DNA of 64,000 bases from CBIHON01 sp966211965 (GTDB lineage: Bacteria > Pseudomonadota > Gammaproteobacteria > Burkholderiales > Burkholderiaceae_D), in assembly GCA_966211965.1 (NCBI GenBank), contig CBIHON010000002.1, positions 186,001-250,000 of the forward strand, in the 5' to 3' direction. Under the pieces are notes generated by a model. The model searched no databases. It saw only the letters and a program-made list of their open reading frames with translations, and was not told the DNA's origin. Both the position numbers and the translations under genes were made by a program. Shown here piece by piece: positions 24,830-32,697 of this stretch (position 1 is its first letter; every line of letters starts with the position of its first letter).

Positions 24830-25314
24830 TATTTAAAGAATTGCCGTGCTCGGCCGGCTCCTTGGTCCTTTATCTTTCCATCTTTCACAAGTGCGTTTAA
24901 GGCAAAGGTCATGCGCTGGGAGAGCTTCTTAATCTGCTCATCGTCGGGTGCAAACGGGAGCAGATCAATCGCAGCGTTTAAAATTTCCGAACTGTGCCGT
25001 GGCTGCTCGGATATGAGGTTCGGCCAGAAGTCGCCGCCAGTTTTGGGAAGTTCGCCGGCTTTGTGGATGCCATGTTCTTTTTTGATTGATGCGCGCTTAC
25101 CACGCTTTGCCGGCACATGCGTCTTTGCCTCGCCTCTCTTCTTGCGTGGCTTCTCTTCCGTCGTGGTGGTTACTGCACCGTCAACGCCGCGTAAGTGTGC
25201 AAGTACTTGTTCTAGCGCTTGCAGATGTTGAGCGTAGTGAGCAATGCCTTCTTTGACATGGGCAATCTCGGCGTTAAGCGCGTCTTGGGCAGTTTGTAGA
25301 TTTGATGTAGTCAA
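24829..25314 (-). CDS. Hypothetical protein with coiled coil and basic linker, 161 aa
   Basis: Three parts are visible. The first is an N-terminal coiled coil of about 45 residues (LQTAQDALNAEIAHVKEGI and on). The second is a very basic linker (EKPRKKRGEAKTHVPAKRGKRASIKKE). The third is a C-terminal domain of about 65 residues with SEILNAAIDLL and ALNALVKDGKIKDQG, which looks like a winged helix. It is likely to bind DNA in the manner of nucleoid-associated or partition accessory proteins, but I cannot name a family. Confidence 0.55.
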   Translation of the reverse strand: MTTSNLQTAQDALNAEIAHVKEGIAHYAQHLQALEQVLAHLRGVDGAVTTTTEEKPRKKRGEAKTHVPAKRGKRASIKKEHGIHKAGELPKTGGDFWPNLISEQPRHSSEILNAAIDLLPFAPDDEQIKKLSQRMTFALNALVKDGKIKDQGAGRARQFFK

Positions 25315-25368
25315 TTGACTATCTCCTGGAGATGGTTATTTCTCGCGATTGTAGCAGCATCGAAATAA

Positions 25369-25387
25369 ACGTACCTCGCAGGTACGT
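25369..25387. promoter_or_regulatory. 7-bp inverted repeat
   Basis: ACGTACC TCGCA GGTACGT, in the gap between divergent genes 24829-25314 and 25470-25808; a possible operator. Confidence 0.35.
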
Positions 25388-25431
25388 CTTCACTACTTCA
25401 AAAAAAGTGCGTTATGGGTGACAATGGGGAA

Positions 25432-25458
25432 GCCCTTCAAGGGTTTCCCTTGAAGGGC
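25432..25458. promoter_or_regulatory. Perfect 12-bp inverted repeat before the XRE gene
   Basis: GCCCTTCAAGGG TTT CCCTTGAAGGGC, ending 11 bp before the ATG at 25470. The right arm contains GAAGGG, the only ribosome-binding-like sequence, so a hairpin in the mRNA would hide it. The same palindrome could instead be the operator bound by the XRE protein. Confidence 0.6.
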
Positions 25459-25469
25459 GTTCTCGTTCT

Positions 25470-25808
25470 ATGTCCAACATTGCTCTTTCCAAGTCACTCC
25501 GAGCGCGACGCCGCGCATGGGGATTGACGCAAGCCGAGCTTGCTAAACTCCTTGGCTGCAAAAGCCGGGTGCATGTCTCTCGTATCGAAAACGGGAAAGG
25601 TACTCCAAGCATTGAGCTTGCTATTGCCTGCGAAGTGATTTTCGAGCACAGCCTCGCGGAATTATTCCCCGCGCTCTACAAGAAAGTCACCAAGCGAATA
25701 GACGGCAAGCTACGCTTACTTCATGCCGAAGCACACCCCACACATTGTGCGCGGTCCATTCGGAAAAAAACCATTATTAACCGTGCGATTAATAGACTTA
25801 ACAATTAA
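25470..25808 (+). CDS. XRE-family HTH regulator, 112 aa
   Basis: A Cro/C1-type HTH lies near the N-terminus: LRARRRAWGLTQAELAKLLGC, KSRVHVSRIENGKGTPSIELAIACEVIF. This is followed by LAELFPALYKKV and a basic tail. It precedes a RuvC-like gene by only 14 bp and so probably forms an operon with it. The strong palindrome directly upstream fits autoregulation. Such small operons are common in integrative elements. Confidence 0.8.
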   Translation: MSNIALSKSLRARRRAWGLTQAELAKLLGCKSRVHVSRIENGKGTPSIELAIACEVIFEHSLAELFPALYKKVTKRIDGKLRLLHAEAHPTHCARSIRKKTIINRAINRLNN

Positions 25809-25822
25809 ATGTAAGTAGTCAT

Positions 25823-26353
25823 ATGCATCACCCTGTTTTACCGGGCGCGGGCGTGCTATCGGTATATCCGACAACACGAGGCTTCGCCTTTGTTCTTTTC
25901 GAGGAGGCACTTGCTCCTTTCGATTGGGGGATTAAAGATATACGGAAGCGCGACAAGAATGAGCACACGCTTGTGCTCGTGAAGGACTTGATTGACCGCT
26001 ACCGACCGGAGGCGCTTGTCATCGAAGACCATACCGAGCGCGGAGGACGACGTTCTGAGCGCATCCGTAAGCTCTATCGCGCCTTGACCCATCTGGCGGA
26101 GAGCGAATATGTCGAAATCTTCCACTATCCCAAAGTCACGGTCAAGCAATGCTTCGAACCGGTAGGCGCATCGACCAGGCGAGATATCTCGTCTGCGATT
26201 GCCCGCCACATTCCGGCATTCATTAACAAGCTACCCCGCAGGCGTAAGGCTTGGGTGGCGGCAGATCGGAATCAATCGCTCTTTGACGCTGCGGCACTCG
26301 GCATCACCCACTACATGGTGCGTGGAAAGCCGGCGTGGCCGGCGGCTGATTAG
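25823..26353 (+). CDS. RuvC-like / RNase H-fold protein, 176 aa
   Basis: The order of secondary structure and motifs resembles RuvC-type resolvases: first strand VLSVYPTTRGFAFVLFE, then PEALVIEDH with acidic residues at the second catalytic position, and finally WVAADRNQSLFDAAAL at the fourth. The first acidic residue, normally in the IDPG-like motif, is absent (SVYPTTRG), a trait I associate with a family of hypothetical proteins found in ICEs and islands. It may be a modified resolvase or a non-catalytic DNA-junction binder. It is in an operon with the XRE gene and ends before a strong terminator. Confidence 0.65.
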   Translation: MHHPVLPGAGVLSVYPTTRGFAFVLFEEALAPFDWGIKDIRKRDKNEHTLVLVKDLIDRYRPEALVIEDHTERGGRRSERIRKLYRALTHLAESEYVEIFHYPKVTVKQCFEPVGASTRRDISSAIARHIPAFINKLPRRRKAWVAADRNQSLFDAAALGITHYMVRGKPAWPAAD

Positions 26354-26383
26354 GTTTCTGTTCTTCTCTTGTCGTGACAATTG

Positions 26384-26410
26384 AAAAAGGCTCCTTCGGG
26401 AGCCTTTTTT
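26384..26410. terminator. Bidirectional terminator
   Basis: AAAAAGGCTCC TTCG GGAGCCTTTTTT, a perfect stem with UUCG loop, between the plus-strand RuvC-like gene and the convergent minus-strand gene at 26420. Confidence 0.95.
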
Positions 26411-26419
26411 ATTTGAACG

Positions 26420-28003
26420 TCAGGCCGGATTTGTAGGCTGCGTGCAGCTTGGTTTCGATTTTGATTTGTTTGTATTGCTCTTTACATTATTGCCGGATGG
26501 CTTCGGGCAACAGAAGTCCGATTTTATTTGGATAGTAGTAGCTGAATCTTTTTTATCTTCGAATACGGGAGGCAGTGAATATGATGTATGGCCGATGTAT
26601 TCGCGCTTGCCACCGAGGGACAGACTGGCAATCTGGTCTTTCGGAACGGCGAGACGCACACACACTAGATTTTGTTTATATGTGTCAATCTTTGTTTGCT
26701 TATTTTCGGCAGTTATTTTTGTATCTGATACGGCATATTCAACTTTTTCTACTCGTTCAAGAATTCTCTTTTCGCATACACCACAATATTGAATTTTTGA
26801 CTCTTTGAAACGCACATTCTGACAAAAACTTTCGTAGTCTTTGGGATGTGCCTTAAGTGAGCCAGACAGAGGCAACGTGCCTTCAACTGGAAAGTTGTGA
26901 GTTCTGTCAGAATTGACCTCCTTTTTCTCCTTTAAGGTCATTGGGGGCGGCGACGTATCTTCATATTCAGCCATTAATTCCAAGAGAACTGAAGTGCCGA
27001 CACGCGAAAGAACGTTCACGTTTTGTAAGGTGATTTGAGCATCCTTGTCCGATGATGGCTTGCAACTCACATTGAAGGGGTGCAGGGCATTGCATTGCTT
27101 TGAAGCTATACTAATGTTAACAGCGTTGCGGCTCCCAAGGGCTAGTTTTCTTACTATCGCTTCCGGCCAAAGCGTGATATTTCCTCCCATGAGAGGAAGT
27201 ACGTAGGCTATGGTCATAGTACTAAAGAATATAATCGCCCATACTTGCTTTGATTTTGCGAAATAGGCAAACGTATTAATCATGCCAAACAGAAGGGCAC
27301 CGCCGAAAAATACCGCCCATTCAGATTCTTTGTCCCCCGCTCTCGCAAAGACACTTGCCATAAAATATGGCGTCAAAAAGACAATAACCCACATTGCTAA
27401 TCCAGTACCTCTTAGCCCTAGTTTTTCCCAAAAAATCCGAGAGTTCCATTTATATCTGGAAAACTGTTTCCATCCGCGGACTGCGCAGATAAAGAAAATT
27501 GGTATGAGCAGCAGAAGCACCGTTTTCTCGGACTCTAGCCATGTGTTATTTTTTTCATCAAAAAACACCTCTGGCAAGATGAGCAGGCCCCAGGCAATCG
27601 CGGGAAAGAAACTCAAGATTGCGGTGTCCACTATTCCAGAAAATAGCTCATCTTTTTCTATATCCTGTTTTTGTTTTTCCAAAGTCCATGTAAACCAAGT
27701 TGACTGAAACCCTCTGAGGATATACGCGGGAAGAAGGCAGAGCGCGAGCGTTGCGCCCAGCATAAGGATTCCTGTCAGGGTTACGCTTGCGAAGAGACCG
27801 ACTAAATCGGATAGAGAAAAGTCCGGAAGGTAGCCAATAGAGAGATGATAAAAAAGCACCACTAATCCACCAGCCAATAGAATCAGGTTCCAGCCTGCCC
27901 CAAGAGGATTTTTCTTGGCGAATTCAAGTATCCACCCCCACTTAGTTTCTTTGGCGGATCGAGTTTTTCGATGTTCGCGCATTGGTATTGGAATTCGACT
28001 CAT
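26420..28003 (-). CDS. Large hypothetical membrane protein, 527 aa
   Basis: The N-terminal 280 residues contain about seven hydrophobic helices (for example NLILLAGGLVVLFYHL, VTLTGILMLGATLALCLLP, MWVIVFLTPYFMASVFA, WAIIFFSTMTIAYVLPLM). The C-terminal 240 residues are soluble, probably outside, with at least eight Cys (CNALHPFNVSC, FCQNVRF, YCGVCEKR, CCPKPSG) and a K/S/N-rich tail. No family is recognised. It stands alone between a terminator and the regulator of the adjacent recombinase. The ATG at 28003 is the first start. Confidence 0.6.
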   Translation of the reverse strand: MSRIPIPMREHRKTRSAKETKWGWILEFAKKNPLGAGWNLILLAGGLVVLFYHLSIGYLPDFSLSDLVGLFASVTLTGILMLGATLALCLLPAYILRGFQSTWFTWTLEKQKQDIEKDELFSGIVDTAILSFFPAIAWGLLILPEVFFDEKNNTWLESEKTVLLLLIPIFFICAVRGWKQFSRYKWNSRIFWEKLGLRGTGLAMWVIVFLTPYFMASVFARAGDKESEWAVFFGGALLFGMINTFAYFAKSKQVWAIIFFSTMTIAYVLPLMGGNITLWPEAIVRKLALGSRNAVNISIASKQCNALHPFNVSCKPSSDKDAQITLQNVNVLSRVGTSVLLELMAEYEDTSPPPMTLKEKKEVNSDRTHNFPVEGTLPLSGSLKAHPKDYESFCQNVRFKESKIQYCGVCEKRILERVEKVEYAVSDTKITAENKQTKIDTYKQNLVCVRLAVPKDQIASLSLGGKREYIGHTSYSLPPVFEDKKDSATTIQIKSDFCCPKPSGNNVKSNTNKSKSKPSCTQPTNPA

Positions 28004-28157
28004 TGTTTATATTTTTGCGGTTTTATGGGGGGGTGACGAGCCGAAGTGGAGTCACCGTGTTGTGGTCGCGATTAAACAGGATGATTGTCATATTGGCAAT
28101 CCCATATTTATGGCATTTTCCGATATCCCAATAAAAACGCCGATCAGAAAAATTGCC

Positions 28158-28430
28158 TCATTCCTGCTTCTTTTTTTGCGCCATAGGATTGATGTTTTGT
28201 CCCCTTGCCTTCTTCTCCTCAATCGGCACCTGTTCAAAGACAGGTCGATAATCGATGCCGTGTTCGTGAAGTGTCCGGGTAAGGGCGGCAATCACTGCCC
28301 AATGCGACGGCACTACCCCCTTTTCCTTGCAATTACTAACTGAGTTCGGGTTAAGTTTCATGAGGCGCGCAAACTCCCGACCGGAGAGGTTAGCGGCGGC
28401 TAATTCGGCAATAAACGAGTCATAATCCAT
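28158..28430 (-). CDS. Small Cro-like DNA-binding protein, 90 aa
   Basis: From the ATG at 28430 (MDYDSFIAEL) the sequence AANLSGREFARLMKLNPNSVSNCKEKGVVPSHWAVIAALT matches a Cro-like helix-turn-helix. It is followed by a short tail ending in many K and Q residues. It is divergent from the serine recombinase at 28540, and the gap contains a perfect operator-like palindrome, so it probably represses the recombinase and itself. Confidence 0.7.
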   Translation of the reverse strand: MDYDSFIAELAAANLSGREFARLMKLNPNSVSNCKEKGVVPSHWAVIAALTRTLHEHGIDYRPVFEQVPIEEKKARGQNINPMAQKKKQE

Positions 28431-28460
28431 AACCGTAGAGCATAGCATTGCTTCCATAAA

Positions 28461-28500
28461 TTAGTGTGCGATTTTGCTTGAATGCACACTAAATAGTGTG
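28461..28500. promoter_or_regulatory. Operator pair between repressor and recombinase genes
   Basis: CACACTA AA TAGTGTG (28485-28500) is a 7-bp inverted repeat; a further half-site TTAGTGTG is at 28461. It lies in the divergent gap, 40 bp before the recombinase start. Confidence 0.65.
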
Positions 28501-28539
28501 TAAAATGGCAGCTCATATCGAAAGCATGGGAGCTTGGAC

Positions 28540-30021
28540 ATGGGGAAAGAGTTGGAAGGCAAGCGGGTCGGTATATGGCTCCGTGTTAGCACCGAAGACC
28601 AAGTACGTGGGGAGTCCCCCGAAACCCATGAACGCCGGGCGCGAGCCTACGCCGAGTCCCGCGGCTGGACGGTTGCGGAGGTCTACCGCTTAGATGCCGT
28701 TTCCGGCAAAACGGTTATTGATCACCCGGAAGCCAAGCGCATGCTTGCAGATATCGAGTCCGGTCACATCACCGCGCTTATTTTCTCCAAGCTGGCGCGG
28801 CTTGCGCGCAACACCAAAGAACTCTTGGAGTTCTCGGAACGCTTCCAGGTAGCCGGCGCTAACCTCATTTCTCTTGGCGAATCAATCGACACCTCAACCC
28901 CTGCCGGTCGCTTGTTCTACACTATCATTGCCGCTATGGCCAATTGGGAGCGGGACGAAATTGCCTCACGCGTTGCGGCATCGGTCCCCATTCGGGCACA
29001 AATGGGCAAGCCCTTGGGTGGTGCGGCAAGCTTTGGGTATGAATGGAAGGAACAGAAGCTTGTCATCAATGAACAGGAAGCGCCGGTACGGAAACTCATG
29101 TATGACCTCTTCCTTGAGCATAGGCGCAAGAAAGTGGTGGCAAGAATCTTAAACGAGCGCGGGTATCGCACCCGAAACGGCGGATTATTCTCAGATACGA
29201 CGATTGACCGTCTGCTTCGCGATCCAACCGCCAAAGGCACCCGCCGAGCGAACTACACCCATACCAAGAACCAAAAAGGCGCCTGGGAGGTAAAGCCAGA
29301 AAACGAGTGGGTATTGCTTCCGGTAGATGCCCTCGTGTCAGAGGAGGTGTGGAACGAAGTCAATGCCATCCTTGACGAGAAGCGCGCCAAGGGTAAGCGC
29401 CAGACTAAGCCGGTGGTACACCTCTTTGCCGGGGTCACCTTTTGCGGTTGCAGCGCCAAGATGTACGTACCAAGCAATTCCCCGAAGTACACCTGTGCCA
29501 AATGCCGCACCAAGATTCCTGTTGCAGATTTGGAACACATCTTCAAGGAAGAATTGCGGGCCTTTGTCTTCTCCTCTGATGAAATATCTAGTCATGTCCA
29601 GGCCGGAAATGAAAAGGTTAAATCCTTTGATGCACTTCTGATAACCCTTGAAGCTGAGCAAAAAAAGCTGACCGGCGAAGCCGACAAGTTAATTGAGCTT
29701 TACCAAGCCAACGTCTTAGATAAAAAAGGCTTCGGAGCGCGGTACGAAAAGTTATCCGGCCGACTGGCCCAACTTGATGCAGAAGTGCCGGAACTCCAAG
29801 CCAAGCGGGATGTGCTTAAAATCGCCTTGGCGTCCCAAGAAGAAGTGTTATCTGGCAGTAAAGACCTGATCGAACGGTGGGATACTCTACCGCACACGGA
29901 AAAACGTCAGGTTGTGGAAACGATTCTGGAACGGATCGTAATCGGTGACGGGGAAGTTGAGTTTAGCTTCCTCTATAATCCAAGCGGCGCGAGTTCTTCA
30001 AACTCGCAAAATCTACTTTAA
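28540..30021 (+). CDS. Large serine recombinase (integrase of the island), 493 aa
   Basis: N-terminal catalytic domain GIWLRVSTEDQ (nucleophilic Ser), ESPETHERRARAYAESRGW, LIFSKLARLARNTKELLEF, and AAMANWERDEIASRV. Then come a recombinase domain (GKPLGGAASFGYEW ... VRKLMYDLF), a zinc ribbon (FCGCSAKMYV ... YTCAKCRTKI) and a long coiled coil. ATG at 28540 has GGGAG 7 nt upstream; an in-frame TTG two codons earlier is less likely. The stop is 40 bp from the point where comM is cut, the usual position of an integrase beside its attachment site. I infer that it integrated the island into comM. Confidence 0.9.
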   Translation: MGKELEGKRVGIWLRVSTEDQVRGESPETHERRARAYAESRGWTVAEVYRLDAVSGKTVIDHPEAKRMLADIESGHITALIFSKLARLARNTKELLEFSERFQVAGANLISLGESIDTSTPAGRLFYTIIAAMANWERDEIASRVAASVPIRAQMGKPLGGAASFGYEWKEQKLVINEQEAPVRKLMYDLFLEHRRKKVVARILNERGYRTRNGGLFSDTTIDRLLRDPTAKGTRRANYTHTKNQKGAWEVKPENEWVLLPVDALVSEEVWNEVNAILDEKRAKGKRQTKPVVHLFAGVTFCGCSAKMYVPSNSPKYTCAKCRTKIPVADLEHIFKEELRAFVFSSDEISSHVQAGNEKVKSFDALLITLEAEQKKLTGEADKLIELYQANVLDKKGFGARYEKLSGRLAQLDAEVPELQAKRDVLKIALASQEEVLSGSKDLIERWDTLPHTEKRQVVETILERIVIGDGEVEFSFLYNPSGASSSNSQNLL

Positions 30022-30060
30022 TAAGTATCTTTTGTTCCTCTAAATGGTGGTGGTTGAGCA

Positions 30061-30081
30061 ATGAATCCTCAGGGATTCATG
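30061..30081. other. Probable attachment site (island/comM junction)
   Basis: ATGAATCC TCA GGGATTCAT is an imperfect palindrome centred where comM sequence ends. In intact comM the codons for MNP continue into CPCG; here CCC is followed by TGA. Imperfect palindromes of this size are typical crossover sites of serine integrases. The other junction is outside the window. Confidence 0.6.
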
Positions 30082-31133
30082 GCAGCTACGAGTTGAAAAC
30101 GGGCCGGGAAGTCCGCCTGCCGCGCCGCACGCGAAATGGTGATCTGTCCGGATTCCAAGGGCTCGCGCAGAACTTCCAATACGCGGCGGTCGAATTCGGG
30201 CAGCTCATCCAGGAATAAAACCCCGCGGTGCGCCAGCGAGATTTCGCCGGGGCGTGGCGTGCTTCCTCCTCCGACTAAGGCTACGCCCGACGCAGTATGG
30301 TGCGGCGACCGATATGGACGTACCTTCCAGCGCGCCGTCGTGAATCCGCCGGTAAGCGATTGCACTGCTGCCGATTCGAGTGCTTCTTCATCCGTCATCG
30401 GCGGCAGGATCCCCGGGAAGCGCGCCGCCAGCATCGATTTGCCGGTACCCGGCGGTCCGACCATTAACACGCTATGGCCGCCGGCAGCGGCGACTTCGAG
30501 CGCTCGCTTGGCGTGAATCTGGCCTTTTACCTCGGAAAAGTCGGGATAGCCAGGCCGGGAGCCATCGGGGCAGGGCAAGTGCCGGCTAAGTCTCGCATCC
30601 GGGTCGCTGGCGGCGAAGTGGGCGCAGACGTGGAGAAGGGAATCCGCCGGAAAAATCGTTGCGTCTTTTACCAGAGCGGCCTCGTCTGCATTGGCGCGGG
30701 GCAGGATGAAGGAACGCTGCACCCCGTCTGCACCGCCGGTCCGGTACATCGCGAACGTCATGGCCAGCGCTCCGCGTATCGGCCGCAATTCGCCCGACAG
30801 CGACAGTTCGCCGGCGAATTCATATTTGTCCAGTTCGTCGGCCGGCATCTGGCCGGATGCCGCCAGGATGCCGAGCGCAATCGGCAAGTCGAATCGTCCG
30901 GATTCCTTCGGCAAGTCGGCTGGAGCGAGATTGACGGTAATGCGGCGCGCTGGAAATTCGAAGCAGGCATTCTGGAGCGCGGCGCGGACCCGGTCTTTCG
31001 ATTCCTTGACCTCGGTTTCCGGCAAGCCGACGATGGTGAAGGAGGGCAAGCCGTTGGCCAGATGCACCTCGACCGTGACTTCCGGCGCATGCATGCCAGC
31101 CAGCGCACGGCTTTTCAGGACAGCAAGACTCAT
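30069..31133 (-). pseudogene. comM: comM (YifB, Mg-chelatase-like AAA+ helicase), 3' part displaced by the island
   Basis: 354 residues of a protein that is normally about 500 aa. The N-terminal Lon-like ChlI domain (SRALAGMHAPEVTVEVHLANGLPSFTIVGLPE) is complete, followed by the AAA+ core with Walker A GPPGTGKS and Walker B LFLDELPEF. The reading frame ends VAAMNP-stop, exactly before the normal CPCG that leads to the sensor and C-terminal domains. ComM promotes branch migration during natural transformation, so this allele is expected to be inactive, lowering recombination of taken-up DNA. The start at 31133 overlaps the ubiK stop codon. The rest of the gene should be at the far end of the island. 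Confidence 0.92.
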
Positions 31134-31372
31134 TTATTTTTCAATTGCGCTTCCAGCTCCGCCACGCGCGCTTCCAACGCCTCCAGCTTGGCGCGGGTTT
31201 TGGCGAGCACCTGCGTCTGCACTTCAAACTCTTCCCGAGTCACCAAGTCCATCCTGGCAAATCCTTGATTCAGCATGGCTTTTACGTTTTTCTCGATGTC
31301 TTTGGCCGGTGAATTTTCCAACGCTTGGCTGATTTTATTTTGCAAATCATTAAAGAAATTCGTCTTATCCAT
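31130..31372 (-). CDS. ubiK: Ubiquinone biosynthesis accessory factor UbiK (YqiC-type)
   Basis: 80 aa from the ATG at 31372 (MDKTNFF). It has the family pattern: an N-terminal amphipathic helix, NVKAMLNQGFARMDLVTREEFEVQTQVL, and a terminal coiled coil of three heptads (RAKLEALEARVAELEAQLK). UbiK is a small trimeric coiled-coil protein that assists the aerobic ubiquinone synthesis complex (with UbiJ) at the membrane. It is transcribed before comM with a 4-bp overlap. The frame is open upstream to 31468, but that part is not conserved in style and overlaps the likely promoter region. Confidence 0.85.
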   Translation of the reverse strand: MDKTNFFNDLQNKISQALENSPAKDIEKNVKAMLNQGFARMDLVTREEFEVQTQVLAKTRAKLEALEARVAELEAQLKNK

Positions 31373-31599
31373 GGCTTTCGTCTCAATAAATAGCATTTGC
31401 ACCGTATTGGTGCGACTCAATTTGGTGCGCGTCAATGTGGTGCGTTGATTGTGGTGCGTGGTCCGCAATATTGCCTCAGCCTATGGCGTAATGGCAAAAA
31501 CGATAAGGCATGTTATCGCAATTTGGCTGGCATGAGTTCTGCTAATGTAGGTCGAACGCTCTGGATTGCCCAACTTTTCAAAATCAAGAAGGAAATGCC

Positions 31600-32331
31600 A
31601 TGAAAAAACTGGTTCTGGCAGCTGCAGTAATGGCTGCGTTTTCCGCTTCCTTTGCTCATGCGGAAGATAAAAAGCCGGATCATGAGATCAGCTTCAATGC
31701 CGGTCTCGTGAGCGACTACCGCTACCGCGGAATTTCGCAAACGCGTTTGCAGCCGGCGCTGCAAGGCGGTGCAGATTACACGCATAATCCTTCGGGTTTT
31801 TATGCGGGCACCTGGCTCTCCACCATCAAATGGACCAAGGATGCTGGCGGTGGCGGTGATGTCGAGTGGGATCTGTATCTGGGTAAAAAGGGCGAAATCG
31901 CCAAGAACGTTTCTTATGATGTCGGCGTATTGTCGTATGTTTACCCATCCAATCACTTGAATCCCAATGCCAACACGACTGAAATTTATGGTCAAGTCGG
32001 CTATGGTCCGGCCTACGTCAAGTATTCGCATTCGGTGACCAATCTGTTCGGTTTTGCCGACAGCAAAAACAGTGGTTATTTCGATATCGGCGCTAACGTC
32101 GACGTCGCCGAAGGCCTGGTCCTGAACTTGCATGCAGGGCACCAGAATGTCAAAAATAACTCGGCGTTCAGCTATTCCGACTGGAAAGTCGGCGTTACCA
32201 AGGATTTTGGTTTCCTGTCCGGTAGCTTGGCCGTCGTCGGCAGCAATACCGATAACTACATCGGCCCTGCGCCTGATCTGAAAAATCTTGGGAAAACCGC
32301 TCTGGTTGTCTCCGTCAGCAAAACTTTTTAA
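31600..32331 (+). CDS. TorF-family putative porin
   Basis: 243 aa. Signal peptide MKKLVLAAAVMAAFSASFAHA is followed by the family signature SFNAGLVSDYRYRGISQT and alternating short strands with Gly and aromatic residues, ending in VVSVSKTF with the C-terminal Phe of outer-membrane barrels. TorF (Gcw_chp) proteins are small barrels of about 10 to 12 strands. It lies 11 bp before glnK, so it is probably in the nitrogen-controlled unit glnK-amtB; a role in ammonium or small-solute passage is possible. AGGAAATGCC precedes the ATG at 31600. Confidence 0.85.
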   Translation: MKKLVLAAAVMAAFSASFAHAEDKKPDHEISFNAGLVSDYRYRGISQTRLQPALQGGADYTHNPSGFYAGTWLSTIKWTKDAGGGGDVEWDLYLGKKGEIAKNVSYDVGVLSYVYPSNHLNPNANTTEIYGQVGYGPAYVKYSHSVTNLFGFADSKNSGYFDIGANVDVAEGLVLNLHAGHQNVKNNSAFSYSDWKVGVTKDFGFLSGSLAVVGSNTDNYIGPAPDLKNLGKTALVVSVSKTF

Positions 32332-32342
32332 GTGAGGTCAGC

Positions 32343-32681
32343 ATGAAACTGGTTACTGCAATCATCAAACCATTCAAGTTGGATGAAGTGCGTGAAGCAT
32401 TGTCCGCGATCGGTGTGCAAGGCATTACCGTGACTGAAGTCAAAGGGTTTGGCCGCCAAAAAGGCCACACCGAGTTGTATCGCGGTGCCGAATATGTCGT
32501 CGACTTTTTGCCGAAAACAAAAATCGAAGCAGCCGTCGATGAAGCTATCGTCGACCGTGCAATCGAAGCAATCGAAACCGCCGCCCGCACCGGCAAGATC
32601 GGTGACGGCAAGATTTTCGTCTACGACCTGCAGCAAGTCGTGCGTATCCGTACCGGCGAAACCGGCAAAGAAGCACTTTAA
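32343..32681 (+). CDS. glnK: Nitrogen regulatory protein PII (GlnK)
   Basis: 112 aa, the usual PII length. Tyr51 in the T-loop (TELYRGAEYVVDFLPKTK) is the uridylylation site. The B-loop TGKIGDGKIFV and C-terminal VVRIRTGETG are intact. PII trimers bind ATP/ADP and 2-oxoglutarate, report nitrogen status and, when deuridylylated, plug the ammonium channel encoded next to it. The coupling with amtB (16-bp gap) supports the name GlnK rather than GlnB. Confidence 0.95.
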   Translation: MKLVTAIIKPFKLDEVREALSAIGVQGITVTEVKGFGRQKGHTELYRGAEYVVDFLPKTKIEAAVDEAIVDRAIEAIETAARTGKIGDGKIFVYDLQQVVRIRTGETGKEAL

Positions 32682-32697
32682 AGGGGGGGAGGGTCAC

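Noticed and set aside
30022..30068. tRNA gene as the integration site of the island
   Set aside because: No tRNA-like cloverleaf is visible; the junction lies inside comM.
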